Of a stretch of 64,000 nt of DNA, positions 18,832-27,536 are shown in pieces. The first letter of the stretch is position 1. Every line of letters starts with the position of its first letter. The notes beneath the pieces are model-generated. The model was not told where the DNA came from and searched no databases. It worked only from the letters and a program-made list of their open reading frames with translations. Location of the stretch: assembly GCF_019969845.1 (NCBI RefSeq), contig NZ_JAHXYR010000013.1, positions 62,001 to 126,000 on the forward strand. The letters are read 5' to 3'. Position numbers and translations under genes: made by a program. The DNA is from Sphingobacterium sp. GVS05A. Lineage in GTDB: Bacteria; Bacteroidota; Bacteroidia; Sphingobacteriales; Sphingobacteriaceae.

Positions 18832-21800
18832 ATGATTAATTGCCATTATTTCTCAAATCAATGGAAGAGAGCGTTTTGGACTGGATCACTGTGTTCTATC
18901 GTAGCACTGAGCCCCCAAACTGTAGATGCTGTAAGCCTTGCGTCTTACGGAAATCTCTTTCAACAAGAATTAAGTGTCACTGGTATCGTGCGAGATGAAA
19001 CAGGAATGCCAATTTCTGGAGTAACCGTTTCGGTTAATGGAACTAATTTGGTGACAAAAACGGACAATGAGGGCCGCTACAAATTGGACAAAGTTCCGTC
19101 CAATAGTACGGTCAACTTTCGCATGGTTGGTAAACAGACAATGGATGAAGTGATCAATGGACGACGTGCCATAGATATAACACTGCTAAATTCTCAATCC
19201 AGCTTGGATGAAGTTATTGTCGTTGGTTACGGTAAACAGCGGAAGGAAACGGTAACCGGTGCCGTTGCTACAGTTAAGGGGAGTGATCTTGCCCAATCAC
19301 CGGCATTGAACATTTCCAATGCAATGACGGGAAGAATTCCTGGGGTTATTGCTACAAATGGTAGTGCGGAGCCCGGAAATGATGGATCCACGATCAAGAT
19401 CCGTGGTACAAATACCTTGGGGAATAGTAGCCCATTAGTGGTTATTGACGGTGTGCCGGCGCGTGAAGGGGGAATCGAGCGGCTTAACCCCCGCGATATT
19501 GAAAACATTTCTGTTCTAAAAGATGCTTCAGCAGCAATTTATGGTGCAAGGGCAGCGAATGGCGTTATCCTCGTGACAACACGTCGGGGGAAAACCGGTA
19601 AGCCACAGTTTTCTTATACCTTCAATCAAGGGTATTCTCAACCAACGGTAATTCCCAAATTGACAGACGCTACACAGTTTGCGGAAATTCGTAATGAGCT
19701 TGAAATCTATAACTTACCTGTGGATGAATGGTCAGCAGCATTAACCGCTATAAATGGCACAGGATCTTATACCAAAAAGGATGGAACAGTGTTGGGGGCA
19801 CCTTTTAAACCTGACGATATTCAGAAATTTAAAGATGGTTCAGATCCTTGGGGCCACCCGAATACAGACTGGTATAAATCTACATTGAAAGATTGGTCTC
19901 CTCAACAACGTCATAATCTCCAGATTAATGGAGGAACAGAAGATGTTAAATATCTATTGTCATTGGGTTACCAAAATCAAGATGCTTATTACAAAAATTC
20001 TGCAACCGGTTACAAACAATATGATTTACGTATTAACCTTGACGCAAACATAAGTCAATACATCAAAACGCAGTTTGGTGTCTTAGGGAGACAGGAAAAC
20101 CGTAACTTTCCGACAAAAAGTGCAGGAACTATTTTTCGTATGTTGATGCGCGGAAACCCTACGCAACCAGCGATATGGCCAAATGGAAAACCGGGACCTG
20201 ATATTGAGAATGGCGAAAATCCTGTCGTTATTACAACGAATGCCACCGGATATGATCGGGATAAGCGATATTACTTCCAAACAAATGGACAAGTGGATAT
20301 CACAAATCCATGGGTAGAAGGGCTTAAACTAACATTAAATGCTTCTGTTGATAAGTACGTAAAAAACCAGAAGACCTGGGGTACTCCTTGGACATTGTAT
20401 TCCTGGCCGGGTGCTTACGAGGCGGATGGTAAGACACCTTTATTGCAAGCTGGCCGACGCGGCCCAGCGGATCCAAACCTAAATCAAAGTAATGAAGATC
20501 AGCTCAATATTCTATTAGGGGGGATTTTAAGTTTTGACCGAAAATTTGGAGACCATCAAGTAAACGCTATTGCAGGGGTGAACAGAGAGACGACGGATAA
20601 CGACAAGTTTAGTGCCTTTAGGCGTTACTTCCTCTCAAATAGTATAGATTACCTATTTGCAGGTGGAGAACAAGAGAAAAATAATGACGGAACAGCTTGG
20701 AAAAGAGCACGGTTAAATTATTTTGGCCGTTTTGGTTACAACTATAAAAGTAAATATATTGCGGAGTTTCTCTGGCGCTATGATGGCTCCTATATGTTTC
20801 CTGAAAGTGAACGTTTTGGATTTTTCCCTGGTGCAATGGCTGGTTGGGTAGTATCTGAAGAGAATTTCTGGAAGGAAAATATCCCAGTCATCAACTATTT
20901 TAAAATTCGTGCCTCTTATGGGCAAATGGGTAATGACAATATTTATTGGGAAGATAAACTGCAAGAATATCAATATTTTTCTACCTATTCATTTGGAACC
21001 TATGTGGTGGATGACAAGCTAGCCAAGACATTGTTTGAGAGCCGCGTACCAAATGAAATGGTTACCTGGGAGGTTGCCAATAATTATAATTTGGGCTTTG
21101 ATTTCCAATTTTTACAGGGTAAGTTAAATTTTGAATTTGATATCTTCAAAAATCGTCGGAATTCCATTCTATGGCGAAAAAATGCTTCTGTTCCGCAAAG
21201 TACCGGTATGACTCTACCTGCTGAAAATATTGGTAAGGTGGATAATAAAGGCTGGGAATTTAATCTCGGTTATAAGGGTAAAGTCGGTGAACTTGGATAT
21301 ACAGTCGGAGTCAATGGAGGCTATGCGAAGAACAAAATTATTTTCTGGGATGAAGCCCCAGGTGCTCCCGCTTGGCAGCAAAGTACAGGCAAGCCTATCA
21401 AAACAGATATCTATTATGTATATGACGGAGTATTTCGAGATATGGATGATATCGCTGCCAATAAACTTGATTATAGTGCCATTACCAAAACTTTACGTCC
21501 GGGTGATATGAAATACAAAGACCATAATGGCGACGGGAAAATCACACCGGATGATAAAGTAAGAAGAGATAAAAATAGTGACCCAACATTCCAAGGAGGA
21601 TTTAATTTCAGTTTGAGCTATAAGGATTTTGATTTGTCTGTTTTGTTCCAAGGAGCAACAGGCGGAGAAATTCGTGTTGGTACAGATGAATCGGGTTCTA
21701 TTGGTAATTTTCTGGAAGAATTCTACGATAAACGGTGGAGCATAACTAATCCGAGCAGTGAATACCCTCGACTAACGGATCGGAGTAACCAATATTACTC

Positions 21801-22047
21801 GTACAATAATACATATTGGATGCGGAGCACCGATTACCTACGCCTAAAAAATGTAGAATTGGGTTACAACCTTCCATCAACAATCTGCGATAAAATTGGT
21901 ATTGGTTCATTGCGTGTGTATGCGAATGGAATGAATTTAGTCACTTGGAGTAAGCTAAAGATGTACGATCCAGAGGCTGTAAACGCACTGGGACAATATT
22001 ATCCACAGGCGAGATTACTGAATGCAGGGGTGTTGTTATCGTTTTAA
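18832..22047 (+). CDS. susC: SusC/RagA-family TonB-dependent outer-membrane transporter
   Basis: A 1071-residue outer-membrane transporter for large nutrients, usually glycans or peptides. In order it shows a long signal region (1 to about 45), a carboxypeptidase-regulatory-like domain (about 48-125, with GIVRDETGMPISGVTVSVNG), the SusC signature and TonB-box region (LDEVIVVGYGKQRKETVTGA), a plug domain (about 140-245), and a beta-barrel ending LLNAGVLLSF. It pairs with the SusD-like gene 120 nt downstream. No sigma/anti-sigma pair, hybrid two-component gene or clustered glycoside hydrolase lies beside it, so the substrate is open. Confidence 0.95.
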   Translation: MINCHYFSNQWKRAFWTGSLCSIVALSPQTVDAVSLASYGNLFQQELSVTGIVRDETGMPISGVTVSVNGTNLVTKTDNEGRYKLDKVPSNSTVNFRMVGKQTMDEVINGRRAIDITLLNSQSSLDEVIVVGYGKQRKETVTGAVATVKGSDLAQSPALNISNAMTGRIPGVIATNGSAEPGNDGSTIKIRGTNTLGNSSPLVVIDGVPAREGGIERLNPRDIENISVLKDASAAIYGARAANGVILVTTRRGKTGKPQFSYTFNQGYSQPTVIPKLTDATQFAEIRNELEIYNLPVDEWSAALTAINGTGSYTKKDGTVLGAPFKPDDIQKFKDGSDPWGHPNTDWYKSTLKDWSPQQRHNLQINGGTEDVKYLLSLGYQNQDAYYKNSATGYKQYDLRINLDANISQYIKTQFGVLGRQENRNFPTKSAGTIFRMLMRGNPTQPAIWPNGKPGPDIENGENPVVITTNATGYDRDKRYYFQTNGQVDITNPWVEGLKLTLNASVDKYVKNQKTWGTPWTLYSWPGAYEADGKTPLLQAGRRGPADPNLNQSNEDQLNILLGGILSFDRKFGDHQVNAIAGVNRETTDNDKFSAFRRYFLSNSIDYLFAGGEQEKNNDGTAWKRARLNYFGRFGYNYKSKYIAEFLWRYDGSYMFPESERFGFFPGAMAGWVVSEENFWKENIPVINYFKIRASYGQMGNDNIYWEDKLQEYQYFSTYSFGTYVVDDKLAKTLFESRVPNEMVTWEVANNYNLGFDFQFLQGKLNFEFDIFKNRRNSILWRKNASVPQSTGMTLPAENIGKVDNKGWEFNLGYKGKVGELGYTVGVNGGYAKNKIIFWDEAPGAPAWQQSTGKPIKTDIYYVYDGVFRDMDDIAANKLDYSAITKTLRPGDMKYKDHNGDGKITPDDKVRRDKNSDPTFQGGFNFSLSYKDFDLSVLFQGATGGEIRVGTDESGSIGNFLEEFYDKRWSITNPSSEYPRLTDRSNQYYSYNNTYWMRSTDYLRLKNVELGYNLPSTICDKIGIGSLRVYANGMNLVTWSKLKMYDPEAVNALGQYYPQARLLNAGVLLSF

Positions 22048-22167
22048 GTAGTATAAAATTATGAAAATAAAGAAAGGCTTGCTGTCTGTACTTATGAACC
22101 AATAGGCTTTGGGTACAACGAATAGCCTTTGGAAATTTATTCTCAGAAAAATAAATCAGATAAGAAA

Positions 22168-24045
22168 ATGAAAAAAATTGTAAATATATCACTATTTATA
22201 CTTGTATTATCGTCTGGACTTCAGTCCTGTAACGACGATTTTGTGAATACAAAGCCGCTTAGTGAAGTTCCTAACGAACTGGTGTGGTCTGATCCAGGAC
22301 TGTCAGATGCTTTTGTGGTTGAAATATACAATGGTTTTGGTGTGGGCGGTTTCTACGAACAAGAGATGGCTTCTATGACAGATGAAGCACTATTCACTCA
22401 CCCAAATCGTGGGATTAATACAGTAACTGAATCACGGTCCAATCCAGCTGATCAAGGTTATATCATGGATACCTATGAATATGGACGTATGTATGTACGT
22501 ATTCGGGCAAGCAATATTGCGATTTCAAATTTGAGACAGGCAAAATTTGATCAAGTAAAAGCAAATAAAATATTAGGAGAGGCGTATTTCTTGCGTGGAT
22601 ATTATTATCAGCAACTCTTACGTTTCTATGGTGGTGTACCCATAGATAATAAGATCTATACTCTAAATGATAAGGATTTTATGAAGCCTAGAAATAGCTA
22701 TGCTGAATGTGTCGATGCGATCGTTAAAGATCTGGATAGCGCAGCGCTACTTTTAAAGGATATAATACCAGCCAAAGGGCGGGCAAGTGAAGCAGCAGCT
22801 TTGGCACTAAAATCACGTGTATTGTTATATGCCGCGAGTGATCTTCATGATGCTAATAAAGCCGGTGCTAAATCTGCCCTCTTAAAAGCATATACAAAAC
22901 CGGAATATTTGATGTATACCAGTGGTAGCCAGACTGAGCGCTGGACAAAAGCGAAGGAAGCGGCAAAAGCTGTCTTGGATCGGGCCAGCTTTGCCTATAA
23001 ACTGGATATGACCAAGCCCGTATCGGCAACAGAAGGAACTGCAAACTATATGGCTTTGTCGCTAGGGGGGGGAAGTAAAATGGCAGATGCTGCAGGGGCA
23101 AAAGATATTATTTTGGGCCGTTTTTTCATTAATGAAAAAGACGAACGCGGTGGATGGGTTGGACGTGATAATGGGCCAAATGGTTATCACAACTGGGCGG
23201 GAAATACACCTATACAATTGCTTGTTGATGATTATGAGACGGATAAGGGGCAAAAATTTGATTGGTCAAATGCTGCCATGGCTGCGGCTCCTTATCAAAA
23301 CCGTGATCCGAGATTGAAGGCAACAATTCTATACGATGGCTCCGACTGGAAACCAAGGACAGCCGATGTGACAAAAAGGGATCCCAGCAATCAGATCCAA
23401 ACCGGTCAATATGAAATTGTTAATGCGCAAGGTAGTAAAGTCACGCATTTTGGTTTAGACACTAGAAAAAGTCCTGTTGAAGACTGGAATGGCTCAAGAA
23501 CGGGGTATTATATGCGGAAGTTTGTTGATCCTGATCCTGCTCAGGAAGATCAAAATACAAGACAACGTATTCCCTGGCCGATGTTGCGTTATACTGAGGC
23601 TGTATTAAACTATGTGGAGGCCTGTATCGAATTAGGCGAAGAGGCGGAAGCAAGAACTTGGCTAAATAGAATTCGATTCAGAGCAGGAATGCCTGCAATT
23701 GCAGTTGAAGAGACAGGAGCAGCACTCAAAAACCGCTACCGGAATGAGCGCCGAATTGAATTGGCTTATGAAGAGCATCGCTTTTTTGATGCAAGACGCT
23801 GGATGATCGCTGCAGAAACGATAGGACGTAAAGCCAACATCATCAATATCACAGGAACGCTAAAAGACAATAAGACAGTGACATTGTATAAATATGATCC
23901 GAGCAATTATAATTACAAATATTTTGTAAGTAATATTGATCCAGGAATCGAAAATAGAAACTGGGATGATAAGATGTATTTTACTTCTTTACATCGTGAT
24001 GAAATAAATAGAAATACCCAGCTTATTCAGAATCCGGGATATTAG
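22168..24045 (+). CDS. susD: SusD/RagB-family substrate-binding lipoprotein
   Basis: A 625-residue outer-membrane surface lipoprotein that caps the SusC barrel and captures the substrate. The frame opens earlier, but the ATG at 22168 is chosen because it starts a proper lipoprotein signal (MKKIVNISLFILVLSSGLQSC, Cys21). TPR-like helices (KILGEAYFLRGYYYQQLLRF) and the C-terminal signatures AVLNYVEACIELGE and RRIELAYEEHRFFDARRW are typical. It is followed by a strong terminator, so susCD is a two-gene operon. Confidence 0.95.
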   Translation: MKKIVNISLFILVLSSGLQSCNDDFVNTKPLSEVPNELVWSDPGLSDAFVVEIYNGFGVGGFYEQEMASMTDEALFTHPNRGINTVTESRSNPADQGYIMDTYEYGRMYVRIRASNIAISNLRQAKFDQVKANKILGEAYFLRGYYYQQLLRFYGGVPIDNKIYTLNDKDFMKPRNSYAECVDAIVKDLDSAALLLKDIIPAKGRASEAAALALKSRVLLYAASDLHDANKAGAKSALLKAYTKPEYLMYTSGSQTERWTKAKEAAKAVLDRASFAYKLDMTKPVSATEGTANYMALSLGGGSKMADAAGAKDIILGRFFINEKDERGGWVGRDNGPNGYHNWAGNTPIQLLVDDYETDKGQKFDWSNAAMAAAPYQNRDPRLKATILYDGSDWKPRTADVTKRDPSNQIQTGQYEIVNAQGSKVTHFGLDTRKSPVEDWNGSRTGYYMRKFVDPDPAQEDQNTRQRIPWPMLRYTEAVLNYVEACIELGEEAEARTWLNRIRFRAGMPAIAVEETGAALKNRYRNERRIELAYEEHRFFDARRWMIAAETIGRKANIINITGTLKDNKTVTLYKYDPSNYNYKYFVSNIDPGIENRNWDDKMYFTSLHRDEINRNTQLIQNPGY

Positions 24046-24055
24046 ATATCTTTAG

Positions 24056-24093
24056 AAACATCTCTCCGGTAATTATCGGAGAGATGTTTTTTT
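24056..24093 (+). terminator. Terminator between susD and MFS gene
   Basis: A perfect 13-bp stem (24056-24068 with 24077-24089; arms AAACATCTCTCCG / CGGAGAGATGTTT, loop 8 nt) is followed by TTTT. It overlaps nothing coding and may also act on the convergent MFS transcript because its left edge is A-rich. Confidence 0.9.
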
Positions 24094-24094
24094 A

Positions 24095-25315
24095 TCAGAC
24101 CTTTTTCTGACGTTCAATATTGGGTAATAAGCCCGTCGCAATACCGATCAATGGAAGATAGGCACAGATGTTAAAGACGTGTTCAATGGAAGTTCTATCC
24201 GCGAGCCATCCCAAAATGGCAGAACCAATTCCACCCATCCCAAAGGCAAGTCCAAAGAAGAGTCCAGCGATCATGCCTACTTTTCCCGGAATCAATTCTG
24301 TAGCGTAAACCAATATGGCAGAGAAAGCAGAAGATATAATCAGTCCGATCAGAATAGACAGTATCATCGTTAATGTCAGCCCCACATGCGGCAAAAGTAA
24401 TGTAAAAGGCGCCGCACCAAGTATTGAAACCCAAATAATGAGTTTACGGCCGTAGCGATCGCCTAATGGGCCACCGAGTATTGTTCCAACCGCTACGGAT
24501 GCAAGAAAAACAAAAAGATAAATTTGTGATTCTTGTACAGTAATGCCAAACTTATCGATAAGATAAAATGTAAAATAGCTGGTCATAGATGCCATATAGA
24601 AATACTTTGAAAATATAAGAATCAACAGTATAACTAGAGCAAAGATGATTTTAGATCTGGAAAAACTCGATTTTACCGGTGTTACATTAAGTGTGCTGAC
24701 GGTAGCTTTTGGTTTAAGATGTAATTGGTACCAATTTCCGACATAGGTAAGAATTAAAATGGCTAGAATTGCCAATACACCAAAAACGCCGATGTATTGT
24801 TGGCCAAATGGGATAACAATTAGCGCAGCTAGGAGAGGACCTATTGCACCACCAGCATTTCCGCCAACCTGAAAAATTGATTGCGCCAATCCTTTTTTGC
24901 CACCAGAAGCTAAGTGCGCAACACGGGAGGCCTCAGGATGAAAAATAGAAGATCCCATGCCTATCAGGCTTACTGATAGTAAGATATAGATAAAACTGGA
25001 AGCAAAGGCAATACAAAGCAAACCGGCGAGGGAAAACAACATTCCGATAGCCAAGGATCTTGGCGTAGGATTCTTATCTGTGTAAAGTCCAACAAAAGGT
25101 TGCAGAATGGAAGCTGTCAGTTGAAATACTAGGGTGATAATGCCAATTTGTGTAAAGCTAAGAGCATAATTAGATTTTAACAGCGGATAAACAGCTGGAA
25201 TAACCGATTGAATAAGATCATTCAATAGATGAGAAATACTAATTGCAAATAAAATAGGGTAGACCGTCTGGGAACTATTCCAAGAACCATCTGCTTTTAA
25301 AGATTCTGTTTTCAT
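24095..25315 (-). CDS. fsr: MFS transporter, fosmidomycin-resistance (Fsr) type
   Basis: A 12-segment major-facilitator pump of 406 residues. The N-terminal motif SISHLLNDLIQSVIPAVYPL and FQVGGNAGGAIGPLLAALIV are hallmarks of the Fsr-like group, which exports fosmidomycin and other compounds in proteobacteria. The motif GPLGDRYGRK between TM8 and TM9 is intact. It sits downstream of a GntR regulator on the same strand, and both genes carry the same 10-bp sequence upstream, so the regulator probably controls the pump. Substrate is unproven. Confidence 0.88.
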   Translation of the reverse strand: MKTESLKADGSWNSSQTVYPILFAISISHLLNDLIQSVIPAVYPLLKSNYALSFTQIGIITLVFQLTASILQPFVGLYTDKNPTPRSLAIGMLFSLAGLLCIAFASSFIYILLSVSLIGMGSSIFHPEASRVAHLASGGKKGLAQSIFQVGGNAGGAIGPLLAALIVIPFGQQYIGVFGVLAILAILILTYVGNWYQLHLKPKATVSTLNVTPVKSSFSRSKIIFALVILLILIFSKYFYMASMTSYFTFYLIDKFGITVQESQIYLFVFLASVAVGTILGGPLGDRYGRKLIIWVSILGAAPFTLLLPHVGLTLTMILSILIGLIISSAFSAILVYATELIPGKVGMIAGLFFGLAFGMGGIGSAILGWLADRTSIEHVFNICAYLPLIGIATGLLPNIERQKKV

Positions 25316-25324
25316 AAATTAATA

Positions 25325-25342
25325 CATCAGGTCATCTGATGT
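25325..25342 (-). promoter_or_regulatory. Operator-like repeat upstream of fsr-like gene
   Basis: The inverted repeat ACATCAG-GTCAT-CTGATGT lies about 9-27 nt before the pump start codon and contains TCATCTGATG (25332-25341). The same 10-mer occurs upstream of the GntR gene (26073-26082). GntR/FadR proteins bind short dyads, so this is a good candidate binding site for the adjacent regulator. Confidence 0.65.
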
Positions 25343-25403
25343 TTTGTGACGTTATTTATTATTGTTTGGTTTTTGTGATTTTTACTACAAAAGCTTTTAA
25401 AAA

Positions 25404-26063
25404 TTATTTATGTTGGATAATTTGATTTGCTACGGCAACAGCTTGTTGGATGTTTTTATCTTTAATAGCTTCCATCAGCTCCTCATGTTGCTTTTGTGAT
25501 GCAATGAAGGGTGTTGTATCCTTATAGATTTCCATAAAAAATTTATTCACGTGAACCGATAAGGTATTGTATAACGCTGTTAGAATATTATTTCCACAAG
25601 ATTCGGCGATTGCGCTATGAAAAGCGATATCTGCTTCTACACAAGCGATAAGATCTCCGCTAATGGCATGTTTTGCTCTATTTTTAAGCGCAAGAGCCAT
25701 ATCTTTCAATCCTTTTGCGCTACGATTTATTGCGGCTTTTTCAATGATTTTCAATTCTAGAACGTGTCTAACCTCGAAAATATCGTTAAAATTACCTTTT
25801 TCAATTTTTGCATCAAGTGCATGGTGTCCGGTCACACTTTTGATAAATGTTCCCAAACCTTGTTGTACATTTAGATAACCAGATTGACTTAAATACTTTA
25901 TTGCTTCCCGAATTGTAGATCTTCCAACAGCAAATTGTTTCATCAACTCGGGTTCAGTAGGGAGTTTTGAATCCACCGGAAAATTACCCAATTTGATTTT
26001 TTCTTCAATTGCGGCAGCGACTTCTTCAGCCAAGGATCTTCGTACGATGTGTTCATTTTTCAT
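25404..26063 (-). CDS. GntR-family transcriptional regulator (FadR subfamily)
   Basis: A 219-residue regulator with an N-terminal winged helix-turn-helix (about 8-75, including LPTEPELMKQFAVGRSTIREA and LNVQQGLGTFIKS) and an all-helical FadR C-terminal ligand domain (about 90-215). Members of this group usually bind organic acids or sugar acids. It is transcribed toward the fsr-like gene. The near-identical palindromic boxes before both genes point to autoregulation and control of the pump, presumably as a repressor. Confidence 0.92.
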   Translation of the reverse strand: MKNEHIVRRSLAEEVAAAIEEKIKLGNFPVDSKLPTEPELMKQFAVGRSTIREAIKYLSQSGYLNVQQGLGTFIKSVTGHHALDAKIEKGNFNDIFEVRHVLELKIIEKAAINRSAKGLKDMALALKNRAKHAISGDLIACVEADIAFHSAIAESCGNNILTALYNTLSVHVNKFFMEIYKDTTPFIASQKQHEELMEAIKDKNIQQAVAVANQIIQHK

Positions 26064-26071
26064 ATAGTCAT

Positions 26072-26084
26072 ATCATCTGATGAT
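26072..26084 (-). promoter_or_regulatory. Operator-like palindrome upstream of GntR gene
   Basis: A perfect palindrome ATCATC-T-GATGAT lies 8 nt before the gntR start codon and shares TCATCTGATG with the site before the pump gene. It is the likely autoregulatory operator. Confidence 0.65.
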
Positions 26085-26135
26085 TGCAAAGGTAAAATAA
26101 AATTCAGCTACAACACAAATAAATCTTCAATTTTA

Positions 26136-26681
26136 TTATCGGGCCCATTGTGGGAGTTTTTCGGATACTTCAATGTCTGCTGAAGCATATTGATATTGAA
26201 AAATAATTTCGGGTTCTATGTGGTTTTCCCGCACATCTACTCCTTTTAATGTATCGAAAATATCCAAATTGCGTTTCAGGAGTGGGAGTGCCCGAATGTA
26301 TAAATCCTCAATATTTTCTAAACTGCGAGGTATTTGGCTACTCTTCCGATTTTGTGCCCGAGCCAGACAAATGTCGAGATTGTCTGTATAGAAAAATAAT
26401 ATTTCGATTCTATTATCAGGATGGAAAGCTTTTATTTGTCTCAACAGGTCGAAATGTTTTTTTAACCCTAAATTGATTTCTATCGCAAAATCCTGATTAG
26501 CTAGAAGCTTATCTTGCAACATTTTCTCGAACCGCTTGTATCCATTCATTATTCCTAGCTCGCGATAACGCTGTACAATGAGGTCAGCATCAAGTATTTT
26601 AATGCCTTCGGGTATAAAATATGGTCCACAAGTGCTTTTTCCAATGTTTGGTGGTCCCGCTATTACGTAGATTGTTGCCAT
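26136..26681 (-). CDS. Zeta-toxin-like P-loop kinase
   Basis: A 181-residue P-loop protein. The Walker A motif is G9-PPNIGK-S16 right at the N-terminus, followed by FIPEGIKILDADLIVQRYR (the DAD region where zeta toxins bind substrate), FAIEINLGLKKHFDLLRQI (Walker-B-like ending of strand 2 in the family) and ARAQNRKSSQIPRSLENIEDLY. This order is that of the zeta-toxin/UDP-GlcNAc kinase-like family. It starts 2 nt after a 70-residue partner gene, as in toxin-antitoxin pairs. Toxicity is inference; a housekeeping nucleoside-kinase role is possible. Confidence 0.75.
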   Translation of the reverse strand: MATIYVIAGPPNIGKSTCGPYFIPEGIKILDADLIVQRYRELGIMNGYKRFEKMLQDKLLANQDFAIEINLGLKKHFDLLRQIKAFHPDNRIEILFFYTDNLDICLARAQNRKSSQIPRSLENIEDLYIRALPLLKRNLDIFDTLKGVDVRENHIEPEIIFQYQYASADIEVSEKLPQWAR

Positions 26682-26683
26682 AT

Positions 26684-26896
26684 TCAGATAAATTGAATTG
26701 TCCCATCTTGATACTCAGCAATCATTTGCCCGTTTTTATGATAGATCAGAGGTAGTTGCTTTGAGAACAGATGACGGCGGATATTATGTCCTAAGTCTTT
26801 TTTCCAGGCTATTTTTTCCTCCATTGCCATTATAAAAGGATCCTTTTGCATCCTTCCGATTGTGATCAGCTCTTCGTCTGGAATTATTTTTTTCAT
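26684..26896 (-). CDS. Small protein, possible antitoxin partner
   Basis: A 70-residue hydrophilic protein with no recognised domain. It is rich in charged residues (MKKIIPDEELITIGRMQKDP at the start) and ends in a beta-hairpin-like YHKNGQMIAEYQDGTIQFI. It precedes the zeta-like kinase by 2 nt, so the two are translationally linked. The arrangement (small gene first, P-loop kinase second) is that of an epsilon/zeta-like toxin-antitoxin pair, but the protein does not resemble the epsilon antitoxin by eye. Confidence 0.65.
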   Translation of the reverse strand: MKKIIPDEELITIGRMQKDPFIMAMEEKIAWKKDLGHNIRRHLFSKQLPLIYHKNGQMIAEYQDGTIQFI

Positions 26897-27031
26897 TTAG
26901 TATATAATTGATTGTTGTCAGGTCTGTGTGTTAAATATAAACAGATATTGTTAAATACTAAAATTATATTAATATAAAATAGCTTAAAAGCCGCCTGAGC
27001 ATTTCTAACAGCTATTAGATAAGGTCGTTAA

Positions 27032-27440
27032 GTTGAGAAAACTAAACTGGGTCTTAATACAGTGGGAATATCGGGAGATGAGACGCTTTTCCAGATGGAA
27101 ACTGTTCCCCCAAAATATGTGGATATGTTTCATGGTAGTTTTATTTCAAAGCTTCCAGGTGATACTACTAGTATGATCTTCCTCATTGGGATATTTGAGC
27201 AACCTGTTGTTGTGTTACTCTTTGTAAGTATCCTCAAAGGTGAGTTTTTAATAAGTGAGCCAAAACCATGGTTTAAATAGCATTACTACTTTGCATTTTA
27301 CTATGTTATGCTTTGGACTTACGGTTGTCGGCAATTATCATGGTGCAATGAACTTGCTATTCTACGCTACATTTACTTTTCTTTTATTGGCTTTTTTAGG
27401 TTTTCCACGTATGAAATACACAGCGATAGAAGATCGTTAA
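27032..27440 (+). pseudogene. Frameshifted remnant of a small membrane protein
   Basis: Two overlapping frames give pieces of one protein. The first (27032-27280) reads PPKYVDMFHGSFISKLPGDT, then a membrane segment, and ends SEPKPWFK at a stop. The second, in another frame, carries on with further hydrophobic segments (TMLCFGLTVVGNYHGAMNLL and TFLLLAFLGF) to a stop at 27440. The hydrophobic pattern is that of a four-helix membrane protein that lacks its N-terminus and carries a frameshift near 27275. The family was not recognised with confidence. I judge it non-functional. Confidence 0.6.
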
Positions 27441-27536
27441 TAATGATAAAAATCATTGGCAGTAGTTTCTCGACTAAGGCTCATAAAACATAGATTTTAA
27501 TAAGTTTTTTCTAAATTAGATCTTTAAATTAATCTC

